64,000 bases of DNA from Porphyromonas gulae DSM 15663 (lineage in GTDB: Bacteria > Bacteroidota > Bacteroidia > Bacteroidales > Porphyromonadaceae), in NCBI RefSeq assembly GCF_000378065.1, contig NZ_KB899155.1, positions 16,166-80,165 on the forward strand, read 5' to 3'. The notes under the pieces are model-generated. The model was not told where the DNA came from. It made no database searches and saw only the letters and a program-made list of their open reading frames with translations. Every line of letters starts with the position of its first letter. Position 1 is the stretch's first letter. Below are positions 27,601-41,498 of the stretch, one piece after another. A program made the translations under genes and the position numbers.

Positions 27601-30600
27601 GCACTCATGGCAGCGCGCCCAACGCCAATTCCTTTTAGCGACCTTGATTTTAACTTCGGAGAGCGTTGGATTCCGAGTAGTGTATATGAGAAGTTTGCCT
27701 CCGAGTTCTTTGAAACGGACATTCGTATCAGTTACCATTCCAACATGGATGAGTACACGATTAGCTGTGATAGGAAGAATGCCAGTATCTGGCACAAGTA
27801 TGCGGTACAAGGAGAGTTTCGTCGCTATGATGGTTTACATCTCCTCAAGCATGCCTTACATAATACCATCCCCGACATCAACAAGAACAAGGAGGTGGTA
27901 GATAAGACTACGGGTGAAACAAAAACTATCAAAGTCAGGGATGGTGAGAAGATACAGCAAGCCAATGCCAAAATTGAAGAAATCCGCCAAGGATTTGTCG
28001 ATTGGCTGGGAAGAAGTCCCGAGAGCTTTAAGGAGCAACTTGCTGATCGCTACAATGAGCTCTTTAACTGCTTCGTCCGTCCAAATTTTGACGGCTCGCA
28101 TCAATCTTTCCCTAACCTCGACCTCAAGAGGTTAGGGATTCCCGGCCTGTATAAGAGCCAAAAAGATGCCGTCTGGATGCTCAAAAACAATGGAGGGGGT
28201 ATCTGCGACCATGAAGTAGGAGCAGGCAAGACTCTCATTATGTGTACAGCAGCCTACGAGATGAAGCGATTGGGCTTGGTGAATAAGCCGATGATTATCG
28301 GTCTAAAGGCGAATGTCTTTGACATTGCCGATACCTTTCGCAAAGCTTACCCTAATGCCAAAATCCTCTATCCCGGTAAAGAGGACTTCTCCAAGCAGAA
28401 CCGTCAACGTATTTTCAACGACATCAAGAACAATGATTGGGACTGTATTATCCTTACCCACGAGCAGTTTGGAATGATCCCTCAAGCCCTCGAAATACAG
28501 CAGGCTATCTTGCAAAAGGAGATGGACTCGGTGGAAGAGAACCTCGAGGTGTTGCGCCAACAGGGTAGGGACATCTCTCGGGGTATGCTCAAGGGCTTGG
28601 AAAAACGGAAGCAGACCTTAGAGGTTAAGCTCCGAGATATCCAAGACAGCATAGCCGAACGCAAGGACGATGCCGTAGACTTTAAGATGATGGGCATTGA
28701 TCACCTCTTTGTGGATGAGTCGCATCGATTTAAGAACTTGATGTTCAATACCCGTCATGACCGTGTATCAGGCTTGGGGAACCCCGATGGCTCACAACGG
28801 GCCCTCAATATGCTCTTTGCAATTCGTACCATTCAGGAGCGGTCGGGCAAGGACTTGGGGGCGACTTTCCTCTCCGGCACTACAATCTCCAATAGTTTGA
28901 CCGAGCTTTATTTGCTCTTCAAATACCTGCGTCCGCAAGCCCTTGAGAAGCAAGGTATCAACAGCTTTGATGCTTGGGCAGCAGTCTTTGCCAAGAAAAG
29001 CACCGACTATGAGTTTTCAGTAACAAATGAAATCATTCAGAAGGAACGCTTCCGCACCTTCATTAAGGTACCGGAACTCGCCTCGTTCTATGCGGAGATC
29101 TGCGATTTCCGCACTGCCAAGGACATCGGTATCGATCGGCCAGAGAAGAATGAAGTCCTACACAACATTCCGCCAACACCTGAGCAGGAGGATTTTATCA
29201 AACGACTGATGGAGTTTGCTAAGACCGGTAATGCCACTCTTCTTGGTCGTGAACCACTAAGCGAAAAAGAGGAAAAGGCGAAAATGCTTATAGCAACCGA
29301 CTACGCGAGGAAGATGAGTCTTGACCTACGCATGATTGATTCTGCCTACGAAGACCACATCGACAATAAGGCTTCTCACTGCGCCAAAATGCTTAACGAC
29401 TACTACCAAAAGTATAATGCACAAAAAGGGACGCAATTTGTCTTCTCTGACCTCGGGACTTACAAGCCCGGAGAGTGGAATGTCTATTCGGAAATCAAGC
29501 GTAAGCTCACTGAAGACTATGGCATACCCTCATCAGAGATCCGTTTCATTCAAGAATGCAAAAATGAGAAGGCTAAAAAAGCAGTAATCGAGGGTATGAA
29601 TAAGGGAAGTATACGCATCCTGTTCGGGTCCACCGAAATGCTTGGAACGGGAGTTAATGCCCAACAGCGAGCGGTAGCGATTCATCATCTCGATACGCCT
29701 TGGCGTCCTTCAGACCTTGAGCAGCGCAATGGACGAGCCATCCGTAAAGGGAACCTTGTGGCCAAAGAGTTTGCCGACAATAAGGTTGATGTCATTATCT
29801 ATGCCGTTGAGCGTTCATTAGATAGCTATAAGTTCAATCTCCTGCACAACAAGCAGCTCTTCATCAATCAGCTCAAGACAAATACGCTCGGCTCTCGTAC
29901 GATTGACGAGGGTTCTATGGACGAGGATAGCGGTATGAACTTCTCGGAATATGTGGCCGTACTCTCGGGTAATACAGACCTTTTGGAGAAAGCCAAGCTT
30001 GATAAGAAGATAACAGCTCTTGAGTCAGAGCGTAAGTCCTTTCTCAAAGAGCGTGATGCCGCGAGTGGTAAATTGGCAGAGATACAGCACTCTATCGAGT
30101 ACCATACGGGAAGAGTGCAGGAAGCCAAAGCAGACCTATCAACCTTTGAGAGCCGAGTAGAGCGAGATGCTGAGAGCAATCCCATCAATAAGCTTATTCT
30201 GAAAGGCGTAGACGAGGGTGCAGACATCAAGGTGATGGCAGCACGCCTTCAGGAGATTGAGGAGAAAGCCCGCACCAATGGCGAGCATCACAAGATTGGG
30301 GAGATTTATGGCTTCTCGATAACGGTCAAGACCGAAAGCTCCATGAAAGACCTCTTTCAGATGTCGTCCAATCGATTTTTTGTCAAAGGGCAGGAAGGTA
30401 TCTATTACACCTATAACAATGGTAAGCTCGCCAGTGATCCTAAACTTGCCTGTGCTAACTTTGTCAATGCCCTCGAACGTATCCCTAAGGTCATTGAGAC
30501 ACATGAGAAGGAACTTGCCAAGGCGACGGCAGATATTGGGGTGTACACGACAATTGCCAATGGATCGTGGAAGAAGGAGAACGAACTGCGTTTGCTCAAA

Positions 30601-30873
30601 GGACAAGCTGCCGAACTCGACCGAAAAATTGCCTTAGAGCTTGCTCCGCCTGAGCCTGAGAAGGAAGAAATCAAAGATGGAGAGAAGAAGAGGCAAGGAC
30701 AAGGAGGAGTACAAAACACGACCTCTCAAGAGGCAACGCAAGAGTCTACTCACACTTTGCCCCAATACATGACAACGCCGCAGTCCTCTATGCACGCTCC
30801 TAAGAAGAGCGAGCCAGAAAACCCGGGCATCATGAGTCGTGTGGTAATCTCTAAGCCCAAGTGGAAAATATAA
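24685..30873 (+). CDS. Giant N6-adenine methylase / SNF2-like helicase fusion
   Basis: 2062 residues. The N-terminal methylase has SAM motif [12 protein letters not shown] (about 130-141) and SNIPFGD (198-204), a variant of the NPPF/Y catalytic motif. A low-complexity linker (about 560-750) leads to a helicase core with GAGKTLIM (about 1180), DESHRF (about 1342), a SGTTISNS motif and [11 protein letters not shown] (about 1678). A coiled-coil region and basic tail follow. Similar proteins are common in Bacteroidetes conjugative elements and phages and may modify or protect entering DNA or assist replication (inference). Proline at the NPPF position leaves catalysis uncertain. Confidence 0.85.
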   Translation: MAYNKKVVLEANTEAIRVVLRLEKERREATEAEKTILRGYQGFGGLKCVLNRCDQAEDIRHWSGSEQNLFVPTQQLKQLIYREAIDAHTAKRYWDSIKASVLTSFYTDTHIVSAIADSIATTGVTIKRCLDPSAGMGAFAETFAKQVSLVDTMEKDLLTARISQALHPYGEGNIFVQNQPFEAIGEVEDKDKYDLVTSNIPFGDFMVYDRSYTKGKDVLKSESTRAIHNYFFVKGLDTLKEGGLLAFITSQGVLDAPRNEPIRRYLMQNSRLISAIRLPSGMFSENAGTEVGSDLIVLQKQSGKDIGEGMEQAFISTFPIPKGDGFSIAFNHSSLFEGEWQEVMKHTIATSRTMGTDPYGKPTWVYEFDGGIEEMAQSLRFQLSEDIRTRFDRKLYETGIAMTEEERQAEAEKKLRQLGVTAGLSESKEEKGKGAEEDDKINDAYTLLPKSIEKQLPKLYSTEGELIGDKVAYARYFFPMGAYTAYLLEYDPKERIGFGAVTMGYEWELGIMSLDEMAEVNIHGLGIERDLYFKPQKLHEIAELEDLVRGRYTKEATPAMENVSEEIGEETEVGKTEVQNTEEKQTPTAGLTSQEEPAPEGVPTLTLHHQYQKEVPEIRTDVEPPREMNGQTVYFDDDHHPIMENPDWSETFLFAPEEYTLWTQEVALFNEGIKEPISASKQKSNTTSTTKTAHSTTQRRHRANKKKEATSGYERSLFDYTNENEAYPVQSAIETKKIFDASPRPFLSTPDSHLRDGSIVLQNGQVGFISDLKKHPTFNPMDLPYAQLSKLKAYIEIRESYHRLYDYEAINHSEETEERSKLNRLYDSYVARWGHFNQKSNTDIIKMDATGVEMLFLERSENGQFVKADIFDHPTGFSTSELTIAADPLEALSASLNKYGTVELDYMSSLLPEMEESDILSALEGRIYFNPEIDGYEVADKFVSGNVIEKADRLASWLLDHPDHEEGKQSLAALMAARPTPIPFSDLDFNFGERWIPSSVYEKFASEFFETDIRISYHSNMDEYTISCDRKNASIWHKYAVQGEFRRYDGLHLLKHALHNTIPDINKNKEVVDKTTGETKTIKVRDGEKIQQANAKIEEIRQGFVDWLGRSPESFKEQLADRYNELFNCFVRPNFDGSHQSFPNLDLKRLGIPGLYKSQKDAVWMLKNNGGGICDHEVGAGKTLIMCTAAYEMKRLGLVNKPMIIGLKANVFDIADTFRKAYPNAKILYPGKEDFSKQNRQRIFNDIKNNDWDCIILTHEQFGMIPQALEIQQAILQKEMDSVEENLEVLRQQGRDISRGMLKGLEKRKQTLEVKLRDIQDSIAERKDDAVDFKMMGIDHLFVDESHRFKNLMFNTRHDRVSGLGNPDGSQRALNMLFAIRTIQERSGKDLGATFLSGTTISNSLTELYLLFKYLRPQALEKQGINSFDAWAAVFAKKSTDYEFSVTNEIIQKERFRTFIKVPELASFYAEICDFRTAKDIGIDRPEKNEVLHNIPPTPEQEDFIKRLMEFAKTGNATLLGREPLSEKEEKAKMLIATDYARKMSLDLRMIDSAYEDHIDNKASHCAKMLNDYYQKYNAQKGTQFVFSDLGTYKPGEWNVYSEIKRKLTEDYGIPSSEIRFIQECKNEKAKKAVIEGMNKGSIRILFGSTEMLGTGVNAQQRAVAIHHLDTPWRPSDLEQRNGRAIRKGNLVAKEFADNKVDVIIYAVERSLDSYKFNLLHNKQLFINQLKTNTLGSRTIDEGSMDEDSGMNFSEYVAVLSGNTDLLEKAKLDKKITALESERKSFLKERDAASGKLAEIQHSIEYHTGRVQEAKADLSTFESRVERDAESNPINKLILKGVDEGADIKVMAARLQEIEEKARTNGEHHKIGEIYGFSITVKTESSMKDLFQMSSNRFFVKGQEGIYYTYNNGKLASDPKLACANFVNALERIPKVIETHEKELAKATADIGVYTTIANGSWKKENELRLLKGQAAELDRKIALELAPPEPEKEEIKDGEKKRQGQGGVQNTTSQEATQESTHTLPQYMTTPQSSMHAPKKSEPENPGIMSRVVISKPKWKI

Positions 30874-30895
30874 AAATAAATTGTGCCAAGATTCA

Positions 30896-31687
30896 TTATA
30901 ACAAATCAACTAGTTTCTCTTTTACCAATGTCCAAGCCTCCTGCGGAGAGTAATTTATCCCTGGACGAATAATAGCTCTCATATCTGAGAGGAACTCCTC
31001 GTCCTGCATCTTATCTTCCATATTCGCTAAGAACTGTTTTTTAGAAGGGACTTTGTCTACGACAAACTCCATATACTTTTGGTAACAAGCCAATACTTGT
31101 TCTAAATCAACATTTCCTTGCTTGAGAGACCAATACAAATCAAAGAGATCTCGACCTTTGCGACGTTGATACAATGCACGCAACTTTGTTCCTAATAACT
31201 CTTCTAATTTGTATGTATTGATGGTGGTCTCTCCTGAAAACCATGAATTCTCAACACGAAAAGGGAAGTCTTGTAGTCCCAGAACACTGAAGTGCTCTCG
31301 TGTATTGATTTCTATTTTAAGTCTGAGATTGACAATAGGAGGCATCTCTGATTCAAATCGATACAATATCGTGTTGTTATGAATGTGTTGCTTAACGACA
31401 CGTTTTGTCCCTAAGAATGCTAACCGCTTACGGATTTCCATAAGGATTGGCTTTATGGGCTCTGATGAGATTTGAACTAAATCAATGTCCTCAGAGTATC
31501 TCACTTGGGGAGCAATAAATAGCTTATGCAAGGCTGTTCCTCCTCGGAAAGCCAAAGCATTGCGCAACAGCTCAGATTGAAACATCTCAACTAAAGCTCG
31601 ACTAATTACCAAATCCTGCTCTACCTGGGCATCATTTGTCCACGGAGCTATATGTCGCCACTCTATAATATATCTTTGAGGAATCAT
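30896..31687 (-). CDS. abiEii: AbiEii/AbiGii-type nucleotidyltransferase toxin
   Basis: 263 residues with the nucleotidyltransferase pattern FRGGTALHKLF followed by YSEDIDLVQI (about 47-73) and ELLGTKLRALYQRRKGRDLFDLYW (about 165-190), typical of AbiEii family toxins. These transfer nucleotides to RNA (tRNA for studied members), stopping growth, and give phage resistance or element stability as a type IV system. It overlaps the antitoxin gene by 4 bases. Not close to MNT/HEPN pairs, judging by the DLFDLYW motif. Confidence 0.85.
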   Translation of the reverse strand: MIPQRYIIEWRHIAPWTNDAQVEQDLVISRALVEMFQSELLRNALAFRGGTALHKLFIAPQVRYSEDIDLVQISSEPIKPILMEIRKRLAFLGTKRVVKQHIHNNTILYRFESEMPPIVNLRLKIEINTREHFSVLGLQDFPFRVENSWFSGETTINTYKLEELLGTKLRALYQRRKGRDLFDLYWSLKQGNVDLEQVLACYQKYMEFVVDKVPSKKQFLANMEDKMQDEEFLSDMRAIIRPGINYSPQEAWTLVKEKLVDLL

Positions 31688-32457
31688 AGGATATCCGTTG
31701 TTATTGTCTCATTCATTATAACCTTCCACTTTTCGTCAGCTGTACCAACTCTTGGTTTAGACAGAGAAAAAGGCACCTTATGTAGGATTTCAGATTTTAG
31801 AGAAGATTCTATTATTGTTGAATCTACACCAATGAAGTCCAAGATGTACCCTACTCTTTGTCGTATCGCAACAGGGTAGAAACGAACTAGTGATCTCATT
31901 TTAGACTTTTGTATAATATCAGTCAGTTCTTGAATAACCTCAATACTTCTCCCTAAACCGATTTTCTTTTGAGATATAACCAAATCGAAGATTGTTGCTT
32001 CTGGTGTGGAAACTTGGATATATCCCGTTCTTGTTTTTAATGACATAACAGACTCACTTTCCCAATGTTGGGATAAAGTAAAATCTATCAAATGCTTTCC
32101 TGTCTCAATATTCCTAATTTTTGTGCCTGATTGTGTTACAAAGAAACTCATTGGTTGTTGATGACCGGCACCATGTAAAGCTGCGGCAGATAATAGAGAA
32201 ACATAGTAGGGAGTATGTAGGTATTTCATTAAGTCATCAATGAATAACACCTCTGGTACTCTATTCTGAGTACTAAACTCTGGAGTAACAATTGCATAAA
32301 AACCTTGTCTGATAGAATATAGTTTACCCAGCTGAGTATATCTAGAGATAGTTCTCTTTACTAACTCAGGAGATACTCCACGACTAATTAGTTCCTCGCG
32401 AGAGAATGTTAGTCGTCCCTCTGCAAGCACACTTTCAATAAAAGTTCCGTAAACCAT
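31684..32457 (-). CDS. abiEi: AbiEi-type antitoxin/transcriptional repressor
   Basis: 257 residues. An N-terminal winged-helix-like segment (about 10-55: LTFSREELISRGVSPELVKRTI, QLGKLYSIRQGFYAI) is followed by an AbiEi C-terminal domain (YVSLLSAAALHGAGHQQP, FDLVISQKKIGLG). In studied AbiE systems AbiEi neutralises the toxin and represses its own promoter by binding inverted repeats. A strong inverted repeat overlapping the promoter is present at 32482-32524. Confidence 0.83.
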   Translation of the reverse strand: MVYGTFIESVLAEGRLTFSREELISRGVSPELVKRTISRYTQLGKLYSIRQGFYAIVTPEFSTQNRVPEVLFIDDLMKYLHTPYYVSLLSAAALHGAGHQQPMSFFVTQSGTKIRNIETGKHLIDFTLSQHWESESVMSLKTRTGYIQVSTPEATIFDLVISQKKIGLGRSIEVIQELTDIIQKSKMRSLVRFYPVAIRQRVGYILDFIGVDSTIIESSLKSEILHKVPFSLSKPRVGTADEKWKVIMNETITTDIL

Positions 32458-32481
32458 CTTCAGGCAATCTACCTATTGTTC

Positions 32482-32549
32482 AAATTTGCAAACAGGGACA
32501 CTTTTCGTCCCCATTTGCAAATTTAGACAATTAAGTTCGAGCATGCAAA
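32482..32549 (-). promoter_or_regulatory. AbiE promoter with overlapping operator
   Basis: On the minus strand TTTG (32546-32549) and TAAATTTG (32518-32525) are 20 bases apart, a good Bacteroidetes promoter. The -7 box lies within an 18-bp inverted repeat (32482-32499 and 32507-32524: AAATTTGCAAAC...GGGAC against its mirror, two mismatches). A repressor bound there would block transcription, fitting AbiEi autoregulation. Confidence 0.65.
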
Positions 32550-32576
32550 CTTCTGATATTCTATTTGTTGCAACAT

Positions 32577-32888
32577 CTACTCCAATATTCTATCGTTTTC
32601 TAGCATCTCATCAATCTCATTTCGCTTAAAGAGTAATCGTCCATTAGCCTTAAGATAGGGTATTTTACCGGACCAAACCCAGTTGTAGACAGTCTTCTGT
32701 TCCACTTTAAGAAGTTTAGATACATCGATAATGTCAAGATACTCGGGCTTTAAGGGAGGGTGAATCTTTGTGTCGATCCTTTGCTCTTGTAGAACGAGCA
32801 GATGGTCGACTTTTTCTTCCAGAGATAAAATACGTTCAAACAGGCGTTTTTGCCAGAGTTCTTCGGTTTGATTCTCTAAATTCGACAT
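32577..32888 (-). CDS. Excisionase-like helix-turn-helix protein
   Basis: 103 residues. The C-terminal half (about 50-100) has [47 protein letters not shown], a MerR-like HTH of excisionase/DNA-binding family (HTH_17). The N-terminal half is probably coiled coil ([12 protein letters not shown]). Such genes recur near the ends of Bacteroidetes elements and can bend attachment sites or regulate excision. It overlaps the primase gene by 13 bases. Confidence 0.75.
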   Translation of the reverse strand: MSNLENQTEELWQKRLFERILSLEEKVDHLLVLQEQRIDTKIHPPLKPEYLDIIDVSKLLKVEQKTVYNWVWSGKIPYLKANGRLLFKRNEIDEMLENDRILE

Positions 32889-34927
32889 AACTCTCCTCTT
32901 TGATAATACCCACTTGTATCCTGAGTCAGAATTTCCTGCTCCCTCATATAAGCAATATACTTCTTGGCAGTACGTTCCTTGATTTCCATCTCTCGCATCA
33001 GCACCTCACAGAGTTCTTGATATGAAAGTCTGTGGCTATGCTTAAACGCTTCTCGCACAACAGCAATAAGTTCATCTGTCTTACGCTTCTCCTTCTCCTC
33101 CTTTGATTTCTCCCCTCGATAAACGTGCATATCTAAATCCTTGTCCCAGCCAAAAAGTATCATCGGCACATCCAAAGGACTGCCATCTCTTACTTTCAGA
33201 GCCTTTACCACTGAATATTCGGGGTTATCATCTTTCTCAATAGATAAAATGCCAGCTGCCTTACGTTGTAATTCTGAGCCGATATGACCGCGGAGTTTGA
33301 TACCATTGGGAACGAAGTGAAGCACACAAATAATGCAAGTATTATAAACCCCGGCTAAACGATAGAGGTCATCTACTATGGCAATACTCTCACTTTCGTC
33401 ATTGGCCGAGCGTATGAGATCTGCAATACCATCAATTACAACCAGATGAATACCTCCATGTTTGTGGTGAAACAAATCCATACTCTCGCGAATCAGTTTG
33501 AGACGATCTTTTCGAGAGAAGGAGGCAAGGTATAACGAGTGATAAAATTCAGGTACAGTTGATAAAGAAGCCCTTCGTAAGGTCTTGCCTAAATTCTTAT
33601 ACAGCTGAGCTTCCGATTGTTCTGTGTCGTAATGCAATACAGCCAAGCCTTTGGGGTTAGCTGTAATCTCCAAGCCCAAGGTTTGTTCGGGATTCAAACG
33701 CTCTATGCCAAGGGCTCCGGAAAGAATAGCCGAGATATAATTGCTTTTCCCTGTGCCCTCACCTCCCGTAATACAGAGAAGATTATCTTGTGTTCCAAGG
33801 GGGACACCTTTTACAGACACTATGGCTTTGGAAGCATCCGGCGGGTTGTCATAATCTATCTCACAAGAACGTAGCATCATCATTGTTTGTGTATATATTT
33901 CCGATAGCCTATGAGTTATCAGGGCTCTAAGCTCTGCCTCGGTTTTACCCGAAGCGAAAAAGTCTGATATATCTTTCTCATTTTTGCCTCCTGCCAAGGG
34001 TAGAGTCAAGCTCAACACGTTGCGATGGGAGAGTATTTCTGCCTGGCGTTCGGCTTCTCTTTGTCCTGTTTCATCCGTGTCATAAAGGAGGATAATGTGT
34101 CGAAATCTGAGTTGTAAACTTTCGATAGTGGGCTCAGGAATAAGAGCCGTTTCACTGTTAAAGCAAATAGCATGAAAATGATGAGCAGCGAGTGTGAGTA
34201 CATCTTTTTCTCCTCCCGTAATGAAGAGTATATCTCCCTTACTGGGGAGCTGCTCAAAACCAAAGATATAATCCTCTGTTTTCTCTCCTCCATAAAGAAA
34301 GCGTACTTTACTCTTGGGGCGATAGAGTTTTACAAAATCTCCCAATATATAGGCAAACATCGGCTCCTCCAGAGAGGATTGTAGGAAGTAGGGCTTCCCT
34401 TGAGATGAAATGGACTCATAACGAGCCAAGGAGCGAACATGGAAGCGTTCAAGGGTCTTATTGTTGATGCCATAACGCATCCAGAATTTTAGTTCTTCAT
34501 TTGTAAAAGCTTGTTCGTATAACTTGAATCGCTTGAGGTGCTCTGTGCTTGTTATAGGTCGCTTAGGCTTGATAACAGGGGGAGAGGGACGTGGCAAATA
34601 TCTCTTCCTTTCACTACTTTCATCTGAGATATTCAAATGTAGATCTTCAATAATACACTCCAAGACCTTACGAAAATCTGTTTTCACATCTAATCCCAAA
34701 ATAGTAGCAGCAAACCAAAAACAGTCTCCCGAATACATATCATTACCAAAGTCTTTCATTCGGTAACACTGCGTTTTAGCATCCAAATAGATGTTGCAGG
34801 AGGCATGCCTATCGTCGTACAAAGGGTTTCTAAAGTTACGTTTGGGCACGAAATCAATCGGCATATAAAAGCAGAATACTTCTAAACCCCGATTGGTGCG
34901 AGCTAAGATTTCTTCTTTCAGATTCAT
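32876..34927 (-). CDS. Primase-helicase: Toprim plus RepA/DnaB-like ATPase
   Basis: 683 residues. The N-terminal segment (about 10-80) resembles the CHC2 primase fold without zinc cysteines ([14 protein letters not shown]...KDFGND). A Toprim-like region follows with [15 protein letters not shown] and [16 protein letters not shown] (about 230-300). A RecA-type ATPase (about 385-600) has [13 protein letters not shown] and [11 protein letters not shown]. The C-terminus looks like a winged helix ([23 protein letters not shown]). It probably primes or unwinds element DNA during replication after excision or transfer. It overlaps neighbours at both ends. Confidence 0.8.
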   Translation of the reverse strand: MNLKEEILARTNRGLEVFCFYMPIDFVPKRNFRNPLYDDRHASCNIYLDAKTQCYRMKDFGNDMYSGDCFWFAATILGLDVKTDFRKVLECIIEDLHLNISDESSERKRYLPRPSPPVIKPKRPITSTEHLKRFKLYEQAFTNEELKFWMRYGINNKTLERFHVRSLARYESISSQGKPYFLQSSLEEPMFAYILGDFVKLYRPKSKVRFLYGGEKTEDYIFGFEQLPSKGDILFITGGEKDVLTLAAHHFHAICFNSETALIPEPTIESLQLRFRHIILLYDTDETGQREAERQAEILSHRNVLSLTLPLAGGKNEKDISDFFASGKTEAELRALITHRLSEIYTQTMMMLRSCEIDYDNPPDASKAIVSVKGVPLGTQDNLLCITGGEGTGKSNYISAILSGALGIERLNPEQTLGLEITANPKGLAVLHYDTEQSEAQLYKNLGKTLRRASLSTVPEFYHSLYLASFSRKDRLKLIRESMDLFHHKHGGIHLVVIDGIADLIRSANDESESIAIVDDLYRLAGVYNTCIICVLHFVPNGIKLRGHIGSELQRKAAGILSIEKDDNPEYSVVKALKVRDGSPLDVPMILFGWDKDLDMHVYRGEKSKEEKEKRKTDELIAVVREAFKHSHRLSYQELCEVLMREMEIKERTAKKYIAYMREQEILTQDTSGYYQRGELCRI

Positions 34928-35316
34928 AGTTCTTCAAATATTACCGTATCCTCGCCCATATAGCCTTTAATGATACCATCTTTGTAGGCATTCATTCTCT
35001 GCAAAGCTTCTAACCTGCGAAAGCCCTTGAAAGTTGCTCGTCCCGTCTTGATAGCAAGATATAAGCCCTTGAAAGGATAAACCACATGATTGCTCGACAG
35101 GTAGCGATAGGGAATAACTTTAGCTTCTCGCCAACGCGCCAATGATGCTTTCGAGATGCCCAAAAGGCGAAGAACATCAGAACTATTCAATTCTATTTTA
35201 TCCTCCAGTACCGAGTAGTCACGTTTGAGTTCCAGAATGAAGCCTGTCACCTGTCTGATGTCTTCACGAAGAGCTCTGACTTCGTCAAGCAACGATAGAG
35301 GATTATTTGTGTCCAT
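34924..35316 (-). CDS. MerR/excisionase-type HTH protein
   Basis: 130 residues. An N-terminal helical segment (LLDEVRALREDIRQVTGFILELKRD) precedes an HTH (about 45-85: LNSSDVLRLLGISKASLARWREAKVIPYRYLS) with the wing typical of element HTH proteins, then a basic C-terminus. It overlaps the next gene by 14 bases and the primase gene by 4, so the block is one transcription unit. It likely regulates replication or excision of the element. Confidence 0.65.
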   Translation of the reverse strand: MDTNNPLSLLDEVRALREDIRQVTGFILELKRDYSVLEDKIELNSSDVLRLLGISKASLARWREAKVIPYRYLSSNHVVYPFKGLYLAIKTGRATFKGFRRLEALQRMNAYKDGIIKGYMGEDTVIFEEL

Positions 35317-35779
35317 AATTCTTCAAAAGTTTCTGTACAACTTCGAACAATGATGCGAATAGTTGCTTCATGCTCTCATCATCTCCTTGCTCTTTCATTT
35401 GATGCACAAAGTGCTCAATGTGGAAAAGTATAACTTCTGTGTCTATTTGGAATAGCTTGCGTACAATCTCCATGAGGTCTCTTTGTTCGATAGTAGAGAA
35501 CCATTGATGTTTCTGAGGAGTCGTAATAGATTCCACAAAGCCTGAAGGGAGATGAAGTAAAACAACCTCCTTGTCAAATGCCTTTGCACACTTTAGATAG
35601 GTGCGAAGATTGAGATTGCTCTCTAACTTACAAGCTTTAATAAAATTGGAGTATTCCATGTTTGCATTCATTGCAACTCTCTTGAGATTGGAAGAAGCTC
35701 GAAGTCTCATTTCTAAAGTTGGACAGACAATAAACAGGCATCCTTGTTCTTCCATTTTGGGGCATTTCTTTTTGGGCAT
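35303..35779 (-). CDS. Uncharacterised element protein with HTH-like N-terminus
   Basis: 158 residues, first gene of the replication block. NLKRVAMNANMEYSNFIKACKLESNLNLRTYLKCAKAF (about 31-70) resembles an XRE-type HTH, with an acidic helical C-terminus. I do not recognise a named family. Position at the element end and the HTH suggest a regulator. A partial -7 match (GAACTTTG on the minus strand, about 35807-35814) lies upstream. Confidence 0.5.
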   Translation of the reverse strand: MPKKKCPKMEEQGCLFIVCPTLEMRLRASSNLKRVAMNANMEYSNFIKACKLESNLNLRTYLKCAKAFDKEVVLLHLPSGFVESITTPQKHQWFSTIEQRDLMEIVRKLFQIDTEVILFHIEHFVHQMKEQGDDESMKQLFASLFEVVQKLLKNYGHK

Positions 35780-36353
35780 CGTATAAGTATTTATATTTTT
35801 TACTGCAAAGTTCCATAGAGAAAAGCTCAGAAACAGAATATTATATTACCATTATTTGGTATTATGATACCATTGAGGAGGATTTGCCATGTATAGGTTA
35901 ATGAAAGTCAGTGCACGGTGCAAGTCCCTTTATATATAAGGGCTTGCACCGTGCACTGAAAATTGTAGCCAAGAGGCTGATAAAATATTTCCTATCAAAT
36001 AGTTTGGAAAGTGTTCCTGTTTTGAGTACTTTTGAACCAAAGAAATACAAGTGAGTATTTCCAATAGCAGTATCTATGAGTACTCTCTAAATACTCTCTT
36101 GTGGCTACAATTTGGCTACAATAAAAAAGAAAAAAGGCATAAAAGTCTACGATACAAGGAGTTGTGGGGTATTGTTCGCAAACCTCTCTCTCCGCAAACA
36201 AGGGTGTAAATCAGCAAGTTATGAGATTTACGCCCTTTTCTACACCCAAAAACTTACGAGTAAAAAAACTCCACCCAAGACCGCAACTGGGGTGGAGATG
36301 TTTGTTTAGGGCTAATCAATCTTCCTCAGAACTAACAATACAGCCCTATTATA
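35780..36353. other. Probable ICE end region with hairpins and attachment-type repeats
   Basis: No convincing gene. It holds a 52-bp palindrome at 35908-35959; TTGGCTACAAT at 36112-36122, in tandem with a one-mismatch copy at 36101-36111 and inverted at 35962-35972; a hairpin GGGTGTAAATC/GATTTACGCCC (about 36204-36237); and a terminator-like CTCCACCC/GGGGTGGAG stem (about 36269-36297). This sits where element-type genes give way to chromosomal ones, so the attachment site is likely here. A 65-codon plus-strand frame at 36112-36309 reads through the hairpins and looks spurious. Confidence 0.45.
35908..35959. repeat. 52-bp near-perfect palindrome
   Basis: TCAGTGCACGGTGCAAG...CCCTT (35908-35930) pairs with its complement ending TGCACTGA (35938-35959), with one bulged base and an AT-rich loop. 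No T-run on either side supports a simple terminator. It could be a recombinase or regulator site at the element end. Confidence 0.6.
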
Positions 36354-36390
36354 TAGTCGTCCCTTAAAAATGTTCTTTAAGGGACGACTA
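36354..36390. repeat. 15-bp perfect inverted repeat at the IS remnant
   Basis: TAGTCGTCCCTTAAA (36354-36368) and its exact complement (36376-36390) flank a 7-base loop. The right arm supplies the stop codon of the truncated transposase frame, so this marks the junction where the IS was lost. A MITE-like or IS-end origin is likely. Confidence 0.5.
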
Positions 36391-36645
36391 CATATTGAGA
36401 AATGCTATCAACTTGAAGCCCACCCTGCTTTGCAGCTCTACAAAGCGATTATAAGAGAGAAGAAGTGGAAACTCGGATTGACAAGAGTGGGTGGTATGAA
36501 GATAAAAAGCTTTCAAATCTCGGTATTTTGACAGATGAAACGGGACCAGGACAGTCATGACCTCACTGTCCGACATCTTAAACTTTCTGTTCCTCCGCTT
36601 TTTGCTCTTTTTGAGATCCTTTCGGACAAGGGTAACGAGTAACAA
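36388..36645 (-). pseudogene. Truncated IS982-like transposase remnant
   Basis: 85 residues: a basic start (LVRKDLKKSKKRRNRKFKMSDSEV), then VLVPFHLSKYRDLKAFYLHTTHSCQSEFP and SYNRFVELQSRVGFKLIAFLNM. This matches, from memory, the N-terminal part of IS982-family transposases common in Porphyromonas. Full-length enzymes continue into a DDE catalytic domain of about 200 further residues, which is absent, so no activity is expected. It lies between the ICE end and the dipeptidase gene. Confidence 0.6.
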
Positions 36646-36660
36646 AAAAAGATCGCCTTA

Positions 36661-36780
36661 AAAACAAAAACCCGCCCTGCGCAATAAGCACAGGTCGGGA
36701 TCTCGCAATCTAAAGAATGTCTCCCGACAGCCTTCGATCTTCTTGTTAACCTTAAAATCTAATACTATTATGAAAAAACC
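36661..36780 (-). ncRNA. Candidate small RNA/attenuator leader
   Basis: Promoter on the minus strand: TTTG (36814-36817), 19 bases, TATCTTTG (36787-36794). The transcript would carry GTCGGGA (36722-36728) pairing with TCCCGAC (36694-36700), and the same segment can instead pair with CAGGGCGGG (36671-36679) to form a terminator followed by a T-run (36661-36670). Mutually exclusive stems are an attenuator signature. Only an IS remnant lies downstream, so it may now act as an independent small RNA or have lost its target gene. Confidence 0.5.
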
Positions 36781-36872
36781 ACGATGCAAAGATAGAGGTT
36801 ATTTTCACATTTGCAAATAATTGTACACCAAAATCGAATCTTTGGCAGCTAAAACGCACCGAAAGACTACAT

Positions 36873-40662
<3,790 letters not shown>

Positions 40663-40695
40663 TTACAAAGATAGCTTTTTCCCCTTGGAACGAGG

Positions 40696-41481
40696 TTAGA
40701 ATCCTTTCTGCTTTGCCTCATTCCACAGCGCATCCATCTCAGAAAGAGTCATGTCTTTGAGGGCTTTGCCCTGCTGTCCGGCTCGCATCTCCACATAGGA
40801 GAAACGGCTGTCGAATTTTCTATTGGTACGTTCGAGAGCATTATCCGGATTGATACCATAAAGACGGGCAGCATTCACCACGGCAAAGAGCAAGTCCCCG
40901 AATTCTGCCTCCATGGCATCGGTATCTTCAGAGGCAATAGCTCCTCGGACTTCGTTCAGCTCCTCGTCCACCTTCGGCCATACGTGCTCTCGCTGCTCCC
41001 AGTCGAAGCCTACGCCGGCAGCTTTCTCCTGCATGCGATAGCTCTTCACCAAAGCGGGAAGAGACTTCGGCACACCGGCGAGAACGGACTTGTTCCCATC
41101 CTTTTCTCGGAGTTTGAGTTGCTCCCAGTTGCGTACCACTTCGGCAGCATTTTCCACCTGCACATCGCCGTAAATATGCGGATGCCGATAGATCAGCTTG
41201 TCGCAGAGGGCATGGCAGACCGAAGCAATATCAAACTGGCCTTTTTCCTCTCCTATCTTGGCATAGAAAGTCACGTGCAGCAGGACATCGCCAAGCTCCT
41301 TGCGAATCTCGTCCGGACACTCGCCCAGAAGAGCTTCGCTCAGCTCATAGACCTCTTCTATTGTATTTGTTCGAAGGCTTTCGTTCGTCTGTTTCCGATC
41401 CCACGGACACTGCTCTCGCAACGTATCCAAGACATCCAGCAGACGGCCGAAAGCCTCCAACTTCTCAGCGCGTGTATGCAT
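40696..41481 (-). CDS. mazG: MazG nucleoside triphosphate pyrophosphohydrolase
   Basis: 261 residues with two MazG folds: LDTLREQCPWDRKQTNESLRTN and EEVYELSEALL / EIRKELGDVLLHVTFYA (about 16-75), and a second with EEL-EVRGAIASED / EAEFGDLLFAVVNAARL (about 180-225). It hydrolyses NTPs to NMP and pyrophosphate, clearing aberrant nucleotides, and is linked to (p)ppGpp control in E. coli. It lies 17 bases downstream of dsbD, suggesting a shared transcript. Confidence 0.92.
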   Translation of the reverse strand: MHTRAEKLEAFGRLLDVLDTLREQCPWDRKQTNESLRTNTIEEVYELSEALLGECPDEIRKELGDVLLHVTFYAKIGEEKGQFDIASVCHALCDKLIYRHPHIYGDVQVENAAEVVRNWEQLKLREKDGNKSVLAGVPKSLPALVKSYRMQEKAAGVGFDWEQREHVWPKVDEELNEVRGAIASEDTDAMEAEFGDLLFAVVNAARLYGINPDNALERTNRKFDSRFSYVEMRAGQQGKALKDMTLSEMDALWNEAKQKGF

Positions 41482-41498
41482 CGCCTGATGAAAAACGA

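Noticed and set aside
36112..36309. 65-codon plus-strand frame starting MATIKKKKG at the ICE end
   Set aside because: It reads through two hairpins and a terminator-like stem, has no recognisable family pattern and no promoter; it is best explained as non-coding end sequence.
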